Positions 8,741 to 15,967 are shown, counted from the first letter of the stretch. The stretch: DNA of 64,000 nt from Clostridiales bacterium (GCA_017527865.1 JAFXPN010000026.1:37317-101316); one strand, 5' to 3'. The notes: a model not told the origin generated them from the sequence alone. Translations and numbers: made by a program.

Positions 8741-8773
8741 TTAGTTTGATTATCAAACTAAATATTCTATTAT
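8741..8773 (+). promoter_or_regulatory. Promoter overlapped by 21-bp palindrome, FabT-like
   Basis: A perfect palindrome with 10-bp arms, TTAGTTTGAT and ATCAAACTAA, around one base (8741-8761). It overlaps a -35 TTGATT (8746-8751) that is 16 bp from a -10 TATTAT (8768-8773). The core TTTGATTATCAAA resembles the recalled operator of the MarR-type lipid regulator FabT. Confidence 0.65.
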
Positions 8774-8822
8774 GTGCTTAGAGGACACAGATAAACGCAT
8801 TTAAGGCTGAGAGGTGACTGTT

Positions 8823-9476
8823 ATGTGGAAGAAGACATCTGTTCATATCTTATACGGGATCAAGATAATAGCTTTATGGTGCCTGATCGCCAATCTGACC
8901 ATCTTCGGATTTAATCTGGTCCGGGAATTCAAGGCAAATGTAACGGTAGAGGATGCCGTTCTTACGGCAGAGTACGTCGACTATTATCCCGGCGAAAGGG
9001 CGGCCTTCGATGCTGATATGGGCGGCAGATCAGTCGAGCTGCTCACGCCTCCGGACAAGCAGGTCGGTGATACAGTCCAGGTAATACTCAGAGACGGAAG
9101 TGTCTTTAAGACCGTTTGGACTGATGATGATTACAGGTACACTACGGTACCCGGCAGAATTGGCATCGCGCTCGGGCAGAGCTGGGTGGAAGCGATCTTC
9201 GCGGAAACTATAGTATTCATCCTTCTGACGCTGGTGCTCATAAAGCAGGGGAGGCAGATCAGAAACACGTATCCTGTTCTCACATGCGTGACACATATAC
9301 TCGGAGCAGTTGCCGCTGTTGCGACACTTTCCTTCTGGATGATAGGTGTCGACAACAACACATGGGCCGGCTTCGGTCAGATGATTATGGCGTTCTGCTC
9401 ATTCATCGCCTATGCGGCAGTCATGTTCATCGTATGGCTTATCAGGACAATCTGTAAGAATAAGGGAACAACCTAA
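8823..9476 (+). CDS. Membrane protein of unknown function
   Basis: 217 aa from ATG 8823, preferred over GTG 8814 because GAGAGGTG lies 6 nt upstream of the ATG. One N-terminal transmembrane helix is followed by an extracytoplasmic domain of about 100 residues (roughly 35-120) and three C-terminal membrane helices ending in a basic tail. No family recognised. The outside domain contains a small beta-rich stretch (VGDTVQVILRDGSVFKTVW). Its promoter carries a strong palindromic operator, so expression is probably repressor-controlled, perhaps in response to membrane state. Confidence 0.7.
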   Translation: MWKKTSVHILYGIKIIALWCLIANLTIFGFNLVREFKANVTVEDAVLTAEYVDYYPGERAAFDADMGGRSVELLTPPDKQVGDTVQVILRDGSVFKTVWTDDDYRYTTVPGRIGIALGQSWVEAIFAETIVFILLTLVLIKQGRQIRNTYPVLTCVTHILGAVAAVATLSFWMIGVDNNTWAGFGQMIMAFCSFIAYAAVMFIVWLIRTICKNKGTT

Positions 9477-9542
9477 TCCGGTTCTTCCTGTTATAACAAG
9501 AATCTCTTTCATTCCTGCAGCTGCTGGCGGACTTTGTTGGTA

Positions 9543-10004
9543 CTACCTCTTATCCCGCGTCAGGACCATGCATTCCGTTGAATCCGTAAATCCCAGACTC
9601 TCGTACAGCGGTCTTCCCAATTCGGTTGCATCGAGGCTGATCTCCGTGGCGCCTGCTTTCCAGGATTCATCTATAAGCAGCTCAACCATCCTGCGCGCTA
9701 TCCCCCGACGGCGGTATTCACTCCTCGTATAGACATTCATGAGGTGCGCCCTCTTCCCCGTGGGGTGTCCAAATGTCGGCATTATCCGGATAAAGCTCAT
9801 CGATGCGCAGCCGACGGCCTCGTCTCCATCCGTGGCGAGAACAGTCAAATGATCCCCGTTCAGGAAGTAATCGCGGCTCTCGTTTATTATCTGATCAGTA
9901 AATACATAGTCTTCCGGCAGACCGTTCACGACCTTGAGCATCTCAAGGCGGCTGCTCATCAAAGCTTCAATATCGTCTTTGGTAGCAATCCTTATATCGA
10001 TCAT
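9543..10004 (-). CDS. GNAT-family N-acetyltransferase
   Basis: 153 aa with the GNAT fold pattern. The acetyl-CoA loop is RRRGIARRMVELLIDE (motif A), preceded by strand LMNVYTRSEY and followed by the typical C-terminal segment RPLYESLGF. It acetylates an unknown small molecule or protein amine. It is a single gene. No Shine-Dalgarno precedes the ATG; a TAACAT lies 6 nt upstream, suggesting a leaderless start. Confidence 0.88.
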   Translation of the reverse strand: MIDIRIATKDDIEALMSSRLEMLKVVNGLPEDYVFTDQIINESRDYFLNGDHLTVLATDGDEAVGCASMSFIRIMPTFGHPTGKRAHLMNVYTRSEYRRRGIARRMVELLIDESWKAGATEISLDATELGRPLYESLGFTDSTECMVLTRDKR

Positions 10005-10078
10005 TTAACAATGTTACCACGCATGCGAGCTCTCGAAAAGGATGATAACAGGATGATAATTTATACATCAGATCTGCG

Positions 10079-10159
10079 TTAGGCATTACCGGGCTCATTA
10101 CCAGGTGCATTATCGGCCAAGGCTTCAAATAAAGCTTTCACGCGTTTAACAATATCCAT
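10079..10159 (-). CDS. 26-residue peptide with strong ribosome site
   Basis: The ATG at 10159 is preceded by a perfect AGGAGGTGA at ideal spacing. The frame encodes MDIVKRVKALFEALADNAP, then GNEPGNA and a stop. The N-terminal half is an amphipathic basic helix and the tail is Gly/Asn/Pro-rich. It has no signal peptide. It lies downstream of the vapBC terminator, so it needs its own promoter, which I could not assign. Candidate roles are a small regulatory or membrane-active peptide; none is proven. Confidence 0.5.
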   Translation of the reverse strand: MDIVKRVKALFEALADNAPGNEPGNA

Positions 10160-10218
10160 ACTCTCACCTCCTGCAAGAGCAGGATAAACAACGCGATGAA
10201 CCAAAAAGAGTACATCTG

Positions 10219-10248
10219 CAACATAAAAGACCGGCAAGGCCGGCCTTC
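10219..10248 (-). terminator. Terminator after vapC; 30-bp sequence repeated at 11003-11032
   Basis: On the minus strand GGCCGGC pairs with GCCGGTC around CTT, followed by TTTTATG. The whole 30-bp stretch is identical to the terminator after the GG-leader peptide gene. Confidence 0.85.
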
Positions 10249-10287
10249 ACAGGGCTCTTCGGAAGCTTAGGAAATCCGGGGATATGA

Positions 10288-10689
10288 TCAGCGCATCCAA
10301 TCGACTACCTTAAGTCCGTCTACTCTCTGGAATTCTCTCGTGTTATTCGTCACCAGCACACAACCTCGCGAAAGAGCATGTGCCGCGATCAGCATATCAA
10401 AAGGTCCGATGGGCTCTCCTTTACTCTCGAGATCTGCTCTGATCTTTCCATAATCGTTGGCGGCATTCACATCAAAATCAAGAATCTCGAAGTTCGCAAG
10501 CATAAGTGCTAAAGCGAATCTGTTCCGTTCGACTTCTTTGCTTTTCTCTACCCCATGAACCAGTTCTGCATATGTAAGAGAAGATATGCATACATCAGAC
10601 GGATCCATATCACTCAGCCTCTTAAGAAGCTTGTCTGATCTCTTCCTAATGCAGTTTATGAGGACATTGGTATCCAACATATACCTCAT
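10288..10689 (-). CDS. vapC: VapC-type PIN-domain ribonuclease toxin
   Basis: 133 aa PIN-domain RNase, toxin of a type II toxin-antitoxin pair that cleaves specific RNAs when free of its antitoxin. Acidic metal-binding residues are in place: Asp of MLDTNVLI, Glu of YAELVHG, Asp of FDMLIAA and the C-terminal VTNNTREF segment (usual form TNNxxxF). ATG 10689 overlaps the stop of the antitoxin gene as ATGA; a second ATG at 10680 with GAGG three bases upstream is an alternative start. A terminator follows. Confidence 0.93.
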   Translation of the reverse strand: MRYMLDTNVLINCIRKRSDKLLKRLSDMDPSDVCISSLTYAELVHGVEKSKEVERNRFALALMLANFEILDFDVNAANDYGKIRADLESKGEPIGPFDMLIAAHALSRGCVLVTNNTREFQRVDGLKVVDWMR

Positions 10690-10916
10690 AAGGATTCTCG
10701 CTCCTGAGAACCCTGATCGGCTCTCCCGTCCTTCATATAATCTTCGGAGAACATGTCGATAGCAGCCATAAAGGTCTTCCACTTCTCGTCCTTCGGAATC
10801 AACATAACAATATCTCCAATCTTATTAACCATAACTTCTTCCGTACAGAATCTACACTCTTTGGGTAAACGAACCGCCTGACTTCTGCCGTTCTCAAAGA
10901 TCTTGGCTGTCATCAT
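10686..10916 (-). CDS. vapB: VapB-type antitoxin, SpoVT/AbrB fold
   Basis: 76 aa antitoxin. The N-terminal AbrB/MazE-like DNA-binding fold is seen in AKIFENGRSQAVRLPKECRF; the acidic C-terminal tail would wrap the toxin. Start is ATG 10916 (or 10913), preceded by GTGAGGGCA. It is the first gene of the operon and overlaps vapC by 4 bp. AT-rich palindromes directly upstream are the likely autoregulatory operator. Confidence 0.9.
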   Translation of the reverse strand: MMTAKIFENGRSQAVRLPKECRFCTEEVMVNKIGDIVMLIPKDEKWKTFMAAIDMFSEDYMKDGRADQGSQERESL

Positions 10917-10942
10917 TGCCCTCACCTGCCTTTCACCAATAG

Positions 10943-10993
10943 TATATATCGCGATATATATCAGTTCAAGATAGCAGGATATAGTTATCGATA
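10943..10993 (-). promoter_or_regulatory. vapBC operator palindromes
   Basis: Perfect 18-bp palindrome TATATATCGCGATATATA at 10943-10960, and a smaller one (TATCGATA) near 10987. They lie 27-75 bp upstream of the vapB start, as expected for conditional autorepression by VapBC. Confidence 0.75.
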
Positions 10994-11002
10994 TATTGTC
11001 AA

Positions 11003-11032
11003 CAACATAAAAGACCGGCAAGGCCGGCCTTC
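11003..11032 (-). terminator. Terminator after GG-leader peptide gene 1
   Basis: Hairpin GGCCGGC/GCCGGTC followed by TTTTATG on the minus strand. It is identical over 30 bp to the element at 10219-10248. Confidence 0.85.
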
Positions 11033-11060
11033 GTTGTATCTGGAGAGTAATTTGGGCAAA

Positions 11061-11303
11061 TTACTGAAGTGCATTAGGGTCAATGAACGGATTGCCACCG
11101 AAGCCGTTACCGACATATCCGCCCGGCTTATCATCAGGAAATCCCAGATTCTGTCCCTGCTCGGTTTGCATGAATTCCTCAAGCTTTTTCTTGAGCTCCG
11201 CCATCTGTTCTTCCGGTGTCATGTTATTGGGATCCAAACCGGAATCACCACCTGAAACTTTCTCAAGCTGATTATTATCTATCTCATAATTATTGTTCTT
11301 CAT
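11061..11303 (-). CDS. GG-leader exported peptide precursor 1
   Basis: 80 aa from ATG 11303, preceded by GGAGAAGG; an in-frame TTG at 11321 overlaps that site and is rejected. The N-terminus is a double-glycine leader, NYEIDNNQLEKVSGG, with hydrophobic residues at -12 (I), -7 (L) and -4 (V) from the cleavage point. Such leaders are cut and exported by C39-peptidase ABC transporters; no transporter gene is in the window. The predicted mature part (about 61 aa) has a charged helix (EEQMAELKKKLEEFMQ) and a Gly/Asn/Pro-rich tail, with no cysteines. It could be a bacteriocin-like, signalling or structural peptide. It shares its promoter type with three other genes here. Confidence 0.8.
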   Translation of the reverse strand: MKNNNYEIDNNQLEKVSGGDSGLDPNNMTPEEQMAELKKKLEEFMQTEQGQNLGFPDDKPGGYVGNGFGGNPFIDPNALQ

Positions 11304-11341
11304 TGTTATTTCCTTCTCCAATGGTTTGTATCAACAAGCTC

Positions 11342-11436
11342 ATTTAACCATCTGCGAGAAGGAGAACCAATGATTGATATTCATCCCTTTTGTCGCTTAA
11401 CCGACAGACTCATGCACCAGTGTTGATTAACCCGGA
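11342..11436 (-). promoter_or_regulatory. Regulon promoter (locus 1): paired palindromes, -35, -10
   Basis: On the minus strand: -10 TTAAAT (11342-11347), 17-bp spacer, -35 TTGGTT (11365-11370). The proximal palindrome TGTCGGTTAAGCGACA (11391-11406) is centred 28.5 bp upstream of the -35. The distal copy at 11421-11436 is centred exactly 30 bp further. Same geometry as at 15568, 26426 and 55095. Confidence 0.8.
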
Positions 11437-11504
11437 TTTATTAATACTACATGAACCAATAATCGCCCATCCCTCCCCCTACAATAACATCGGGAGGATA
11501 TATC

Positions 11505-11873
11505 ATGTCCAAGGTCAAAACCTACTTCGACAGCAACAAGGAAAAGGCCCGTCACCGTAGCCGGATCGACGAGACCCGCCGCACCAAGGCCAACCGCATC
11601 AGGAAATGCAATAATGACACGTACAGTTGGTTAAGGGGCGGATATTACCATGAGACCGAGAGAACTGTTTACATTGTCAGAAATAATGAGCGGATCATTA
11701 AAACTGTTCCTGTATCTATACTTAGGAAAGGACTTCCGAGAAGAGCCAAGTACTTCAAGACACAGGCAAAGCGAAGATTTAGAAGAAACGGGAAAAACAT
11801 AGACGAAGAATCATACATCTTAAGAGGCAACAAATACCGAAAAGACTATGAAATCCCCTGGCAGGTCTGGTAG
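11505..11873 (+). CDS. Small highly basic protein of unknown function
   Basis: 122 aa. The ATG is preceded by GGGAGGATATATC. It is very rich in Arg and Lys, with an N-terminal basic helix (FDSNKEKARHRSRIDETRR), a central beta-like stretch with aromatics (YYHETERTVYIV) and a basic C-terminal half. The charge suggests nucleic acid binding, but no family is recognised. It is a single gene in the AT-richer accessory stretch. Confidence 0.65.
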   Translation: MSKVKTYFDSNKEKARHRSRIDETRRTKANRIRKCNNDTYSWLRGGYYHETERTVYIVRNNERIIKTVPVSILRKGLPRRAKYFKTQAKRRFRRNGKNIDEESYILRGNKYRKDYEIPWQVW

Positions 11874-11910
11874 ACATAATCATTTATAAAAACTGAGCTC
11901 TTTCCGTCTC

Positions 11911-12357
11911 TTATAATAAATACATAATTGCTTCTATTATTGTTTTAGTGTTTCTTACAATACCCGACTCAAAATCAATGCACACGTTAATAGTCTTATG
12001 ATCAACAGTGCGGGTACCGCCTCTAGATACCATAAGTATTCCGTTTTCGAGATCTTTGCAGATAAGCGTGATTATTCGAACTGTTTCCGGATACGGATTC
12101 TCCCCATCTTTGCAGTATGTCTCATTTGAAAGGCAGATTGTAAACTTAGGGCAGTAATCCTCATCAGGTATGTTCTCGCCTTCTGTATCATATTCAGACA
12201 TATCCGGATCATATAGCTCATCGTCCGGGTCAAGATGATCAATACCGGCATTTCTAATCCAAGCTGAATCGTAAACATTCAATGCCTGAATTACTCCGGC
12301 ATTAATCAAATGATCATACAAATCTCTGCGGCCGCTTCTGGTATTGTTATCCGGCAT
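11911..12357 (-). CDS. Acidic protein of unknown function
   Basis: 148 aa. ATG 12357 is preceded by CGGAGG 10 nt upstream. It has an N-terminal helix (RRDLYDHLINAGVIQAL), an Asp/Glu-rich middle (about residues 40-68) and a C-terminal alpha/beta part with two cysteines. No signal peptide or membrane segment. It follows a second acidic unknown gene by 45 bp and may be co-transcribed with it. No function can be assigned. Confidence 0.6.
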   Translation of the reverse strand: MPDNNTRSGRRDLYDHLINAGVIQALNVYDSAWIRNAGIDHLDPDDELYDPDMSEYDTEGENIPDEDYCPKFTICLSNETYCKDGENPYPETVRIITLICKDLENGILMVSRGGTRTVDHKTINVCIDFESGIVRNTKTIIEAIMYLL

Positions 12358-12402
12358 ATGAGATTTCCTCCGTCAAAGTCGCAATCACTTACTTTTAATC
12401 TG

Positions 12403-12930
12403 TTACTCCATATCACCATCAATTTGCTCTACAGAAGTAAACCCCTGGTTTTCCGTACCTTGCACCTCGTAATAGCATTCTCTGGAAGCGTCATAGAAAG
12501 CAAATATGACTTCACCTTCGTTTCCCAATATGACTCCGCATAAAGCAATTTCACACAAAAGCTCATCGAAAAATGCATACGTAGTAGCATATAAAGAGGG
12601 AACCTGCGGGCCGCAAACCCTGCTGCCATCCCGATATTCGGTAACATAATCTTCGTAGTTCTCTCCACTGCTCTCAATATCATCTATCAGCTTTAGCTTC
12701 AACTGATGATAAGCCTTCATGAACCACAATTCCCTGCGGGCATAAATTCTTTCAAACAGTTCAACGGAACAATCATAACTGTCGGGATCATCTTCATCGG
12801 GAGTAAACGTAGTAGGTACTTCCGAATAACCAAATCCGCGCCATTCTATATCTGAAGAATAACAATCGTGCTTTTCATCAAAACAGGAATAATTCAAAGT
12901 TACACCGCAACTAAGCTTATACTCTTTCAT
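12403..12930 (-). CDS. Acidic cytoplasmic protein of unknown function
   Basis: 175 aa. ATG 12930 follows AAAGGAGAC by 6 nt. Acidic (many Asp and Glu), with several cysteines (CGVTLNYSCF near the start, CGVILGNEG late) and aromatic-rich stretches. No signal peptide. Probably forms an operon with the next gene at 11911-12357. Acidic orphan pairs in accessory regions are often immunity or anti-restriction proteins, but nothing here proves it. Confidence 0.6.
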   Translation of the reverse strand: MKEYKLSCGVTLNYSCFDEKHDCYSSDIEWRGFGYSEVPTTFTPDEDDPDSYDCSVELFERIYARRELWFMKAYHQLKLKLIDDIESSGENYEDYVTEYRDGSRVCGPQVPSLYATTYAFFDELLCEIALCGVILGNEGEVIFAFYDASRECYYEVQGTENQGFTSVEQIDGDME

Positions 12931-13022
12931 ATCAATGTCTCCTTTATCTTCTGTTTTTGTTCGAAAATCTTACCGCCATTAATCTATCACCCGGTATGGG
13001 ACATTTATCGTACATTACATCT

Positions 13023-13553
13023 TTATAAATCCAAATACCGATTCGACACTTCTTTCACTAACCACACACCATTAACAGACTGGTAGAACTTAATGCCGTC
13101 CCTATACATCTCACCGCTCTTCACGACGAAAATAACAGGCTTCCCGTGACGCTGTCCGACACGCCGTGCAGTATCAGCATCCGGGGAAAGGTGCACATAA
13201 AGACGCGACTTCGGTATAAGTCCTTGTGCTTCGATAGACGCAACATACTTCTCCCCTGTACCGTGATACAGAAACTCCGGCGGTTCTTTCTCTTCAAGCT
13301 CCACATCAACAGGGATCGAATGCCCCTGATTGGCTCTGATGAGAGTATGATCCTCATTAAACGAATACCGCTGTTTCTCATCCTCAGCAACGATCTGCTC
13401 TAAAATAGCCCTATCGATCGGCCTGGTCTTTGATATACCGGCAATCAACTCATCGACATCCGCCCATCCGTACTCATCAAGAGTAATCCCGATAGTCTCG
13501 GGCTTATGACGAAGGATGAGCGAAATGAATTTGCTGGTGTCTTTGAGGTTCAT
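13023..13553 (-). CDS. kptA: RNA 2'-phosphotransferase (Tpt1/KptA family)
   Basis: 176 aa, normal family length. KptA moves the 2'-phosphate of RNA to NAD+, giving ADP-ribose 1'',2''-cyclic phosphate; in bacteria its natural role is unclear. Family motifs: N-terminal winged-helix part SKFISLILRHKPE (catalytic Arg in LRHKP), then QGHS, YHGT, HLSPDADTARRVGQRHGKP, and the conserved segment RDGIKFYQSVNGVWL. All four catalytic Arg/His positions I can align by eye are present. It is located in an accessory region without an obvious tRNA ligase neighbour. Confidence 0.93.
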   Translation of the reverse strand: MNLKDTSKFISLILRHKPETIGITLDEYGWADVDELIAGISKTRPIDRAILEQIVAEDEKQRYSFNEDHTLIRANQGHSIPVDVELEEKEPPEFLYHGTGEKYVASIEAQGLIPKSRLYVHLSPDADTARRVGQRHGKPVIFVVKSGEMYRDGIKFYQSVNGVWLVKEVSNRYLDL

Positions 13554-13620
13554 TTATCTCTTTTTGTGTTTAACACGGTAACTATAATCTTCCTGTCTCG
13601 TACGGAACGTTTCGGTTGCA

Positions 13621-14256
13621 CTAGAATTTATAGTTAAGGTTAAAGTAGAATAAGAATAATTCCACTTGTTCAGCTGAAACACCCAAGTCTCTTGCTAGTT
13701 CATCCGCAAATACAATATATCGATAATAATGCTCGTTATTCTGTCTCCATTCTTGTATGTCGTTTAATGCAAGTTCGCTAAATTGTTTTTTGTTTAGTGA
13801 ATTTACAATTTTCATATCGAATATTTGGCATTTATTTGAATCGACTGATACTTTAAAAAAATACAAGAACTTGGTCCATGTTGAAACACCTAATCCACCA
13901 ATCTTTCCAAGTTCTTTAAACAATTCGTTTGCCTTAGTTCTCCCGAAATTCTTTCCAGCAGCTGCTGAAAGTAATCCAACTAAATCATCAATACTAGTAA
14001 GAACACTCTGAATATTACTGCCACGGCCGCCCGAAGGATAACCCCACATCAGTATCATAACTATCTTCTTCTTTATATCTTTCTCAGAAAAAATATCCGC
14101 TCTTGATATTTCCACCTCTTCATTACTTCCAAATATAACTTCTTTAATCTTAACGTCATAATTAAACCGATCCCATACAGCCTTTTTAATAATTGAGGAC
14201 TGACATTCTGCTGGAATCAGTTTGATTAAATCGCTATAATCACTTATAGATTTCAT
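13621..14256 (-). CDS. Putative helix-hairpin-helix / OGG-fold protein
   Basis: 211 aa from ATG 14256, preceded by GGAGG at 7 nt; an upstream in-frame ATG (14271) overlaps that site. A hairpin-helix-like segment KIGGLGVSTWTKFLYFFKVS followed by IFDMKIVNSL resembles OGG-type glycosylase-fold proteins (pattern G-G-x-x-TKxLYF then D). No certain catalytic Lys is identified. The gene is distinctly AT-rich. It lies 98 bp downstream of another AT-rich unknown gene on the same strand. A DNA-base-recognising role is inference only. Confidence 0.55.
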   Translation of the reverse strand: MKSISDYSDLIKLIPAECQSSIIKKAVWDRFNYDVKIKEVIFGSNEEVEISRADIFSEKDIKKKIVMILMWGYPSGGRGSNIQSVLTSIDDLVGLLSAAAGKNFGRTKANELFKELGKIGGLGVSTWTKFLYFFKVSVDSNKCQIFDMKIVNSLNKKQFSELALNDIQEWRQNNEHYYRYIVFADELARDLGVSAEQVELFLFYFNLNYKF

Positions 14257-14354
14257 ACTAACAACCTCCATATTTCATTGGATATTTACTGTTCAACAAA
14301 GTTATTTCATACATATTAACCGCAGCATTACTGTTCCGCGTAGTCAAAGAACCA

Positions 14355-15077
14355 TTACGCACTATAATCACCATCCGTTAACCACTTATAAGCGGCTTCA
14401 TACTCCATTGGTTTTCCTTCGGAATCGACAAACGGCACACTCTCTTTTATCATCAATAAATACAATCGAATTGTACCCAATCCACTTGTTTTTGTGTATT
14501 CATTCACAAGATTTTTATACAAGTCCTCAGCCCCTTCACGTAAAGTAATACCTTTTTCCTTGATATACTTTAAGAATGAGTCTATATCCTGTTGGGTATA
14601 CTTTCTTCCTGCCTGATCCAAAAAACTCTTTTCTCTTTTAGTGATTATGCATATTTTTGAATTTGAAAAGAGCAACTCTATTCTATCTTTGATTCTATTA
14701 TCCATGTTATCTTTGTGCCAATCGTCACTCACAAGGATATCGTTCAATTGGCGTCGAATATACGAATTGGGGGTTAGGTGCTCCCCATGAAGGACCCTTT
14801 TCAGATCTTCATTACTATCCCCAACTTCTTTGAGTTGCTCGTAAGCATCTTTACTTAGAATAATGTTCTTGTAGTACTCATTTCTAAACGCTTTAACGTA
14901 TCTTTGCTGAAAGAGATTAATGTTCTTATCATTTACCCGATATATTAATGAATAATTATCAATCGCCGCATTAATCGTATAACTGTAACCCACATCTAAC
15001 ATATCGCCGTTACAATTGCCCATCGTTGTTACAAAAAGATACATCAAATCCTTTACCCAATCTTGCTGACTTCTCAT
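14355..15077 (-). CDS. Unknown protein, partner of the OGG-like gene
   Basis: 240 aa from ATG 15077, with GGAGAAAC as ribosome site; an upstream alternative is not supported. The sequence begins MRSQQDWVKDLMYLFVTTMG and is mixed helical with many Lys, Asn and Tyr, ending in VDSEGKPMEYEAAYKWLTDG. No signal peptide, membrane segment or recognised domain. It is AT-rich like its downstream neighbour and unlike the flanking genes, suggesting that the two arrived together. Possible defence or stress module; unproven. Confidence 0.55.
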   Translation of the reverse strand: MRSQQDWVKDLMYLFVTTMGNCNGDMLDVGYSYTINAAIDNYSLIYRVNDKNINLFQQRYVKAFRNEYYKNIILSKDAYEQLKEVGDSNEDLKRVLHGEHLTPNSYIRRQLNDILVSDDWHKDNMDNRIKDRIELLFSNSKICIITKREKSFLDQAGRKYTQQDIDSFLKYIKEKGITLREGAEDLYKNLVNEYTKTSGLGTIRLYLLMIKESVPFVDSEGKPMEYEAAYKWLTDGDYSA

Positions 15078-15285
15078 AATTGTTTCTCCATCCGTAACGT
15101 ACTCAATCACATAATACTTAGCCTTAATGCGACTTTCAGATTACTCGCCATTCTATGGTTTCTGTTAGTATTCTACCCATCCCTCTTGACCAACTATTTA
15201 CACATTCATAAACATTCATTAAACACATCGTCACTACATCTGAGCCATAATATAAAGGTAGTATTCTCATCATCCGGAGGTCCCT

Positions 15286-15594
15286 ATGGTCCATCTATCA
15301 AAGTCAAAGTACACAGGTTTATGGCAGTGCGCGAAGATGGCTTGGTTAAGGCAGTACAAGCCTGAGGAAGCCGTCATTGATGAGTCGGTACTTTCGCGCA
15401 TGAAGGACGGCAGGAAGGTCGGCAAACTTGCAAGGGGACTGTTTGGAGATCATGTTGACGTTACTGCCTATAACGGCGAGCGGCTTGACCTTTCCAAGAT
15501 GATCGCGAACACCGCAGCAGAGATATCTGCTTTTCGCATACCGATTTTCCACACTCTCCCCCACACCTGTTGCTTAAGCGACACTCCCGGGTGA
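15286..15594 (+). pseudogene. Truncated DUF2779-type PD-(D/E)XK protein (N-terminal fragment)
   Basis: The first 80 or so residues match the start of DUF2779 proteins: LSKSKYTGLWQCAKMAWL, then KVGKLARGLFGDHVDV and RLDLSKMIANTAAEI. Full family members are several hundred residues and carry a RecB-like nuclease core. Here the similarity stops near 15530 and the frame runs into unrelated bases (RIPIFHTLPHTCC) before a stop. Ribosome site GGAGGTCCCT is intact. The break lies just upstream of the regulon promoter of GG-leader gene 2, so a deletion probably joined the two. Confidence 0.75.
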
Positions 15595-15632
15595 CATTAC
15601 TGATTGGTTTCGGTCTTTTCGGATGTCAGAAT
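15568..15632 (+). promoter_or_regulatory. Regulon promoter (locus 2): palindrome, -35, -10
   Basis: Palindrome TGTTGCTTAAGCGACA (15568-15583), centre 28.5 bp upstream of -35 TTGGTT (15604-15609), 17-bp spacer, -10 CAGAAT (15627-15632). The distal palindrome found at the other loci is missing here, at the place where the truncated DUF2779 gene ends. Confidence 0.75.
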
Positions 15633-15680
15633 AGTTCCGGTTGAGACAAACTTAAACTGTTCATACAGGAGAAAAGAACA

Positions 15681-15860
15681 ATGAAAGAGACTAAGAAACT
15701 TAACAATGAAGAGATGGAAAAGGTTACAGGCGGAGAGGCCTCCGATTACATCGAGGATTATATTCTCTCATCAAAGTGTGATGAACTCGCCGAGCTTGAG
15801 GCTCAGGGCCTTATAGATTCGTATGCTTTGCAGGCCGCATCTGCGGAGCCGAAGCGATAG
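15681..15860 (+). CDS. GG-leader exported peptide precursor 2
   Basis: 59 aa with ribosome site AGGAG 9 nt before ATG. The leader KKLNNEEMEKVTGG has the canonical hydrophobic residues at -12 (L), -7 (M) and -4 (V) and closely resembles the leader of the gene at 11061-11303. The predicted mature peptide (41 aa, starting EASDYIEDYILSSKC) is acidic with one cysteine and a basic end (EPKR). Processing and export by a C39-peptidase ABC transporter is family knowledge; none is encoded nearby. A terminator follows, so it is monocistronic. Confidence 0.8.
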   Translation: MKETKKLNNEEMEKVTGGEASDYIEDYILSSKCDELAELEAQGLIDSYALQAASAEPKR

Positions 15861-15902
15861 CTGATCTCTCCACTCGGAGTGATCTTATCTGAACTGATTA
15901 CA

Positions 15903-15932
15903 AGGCGGATGCGGTGAGCATCCGCTTTTTGC
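15903..15932 (+). terminator. Terminator after GG-leader peptide gene 2
   Basis: Stem GCGGATGC/GCATCCGC around GGTGA, followed by TTTTTGC. Confidence 0.9.
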
Positions 15933-15961
15933 TTGCACTTAACACGGGCATAATGTACAAC
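15933..15961 (+). promoter_or_regulatory. Promoter for a leaderless dus-family gene
   Basis: -35 TTGCAC (15933-15938), 17-bp spacer, -10 TACAAC (15956-15961). The expected transcription start coincides with the ATG at 15968 and no ribosome site precedes it. Confidence 0.6.
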
Positions 15962-15967
15962 TGATAC

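Noticed and set aside
10130..10216. Hydrophobic 28-codon frame (MLQMYSFWFIALFILLL...) upstream of the 26-residue peptide, resembling a type I toxin
   Set aside because: It starts within the T-run of the preceding terminator, has no ribosome site, and overlaps a better supported frame.
10199..10245. Fifth regulon promoter (TTGGTT) upstream of the 26-residue peptide
   Set aside because: At the required 28.5 bp distance lies the terminator hairpin, not the TTAA palindrome, and no -10 fits the 17-bp spacing.
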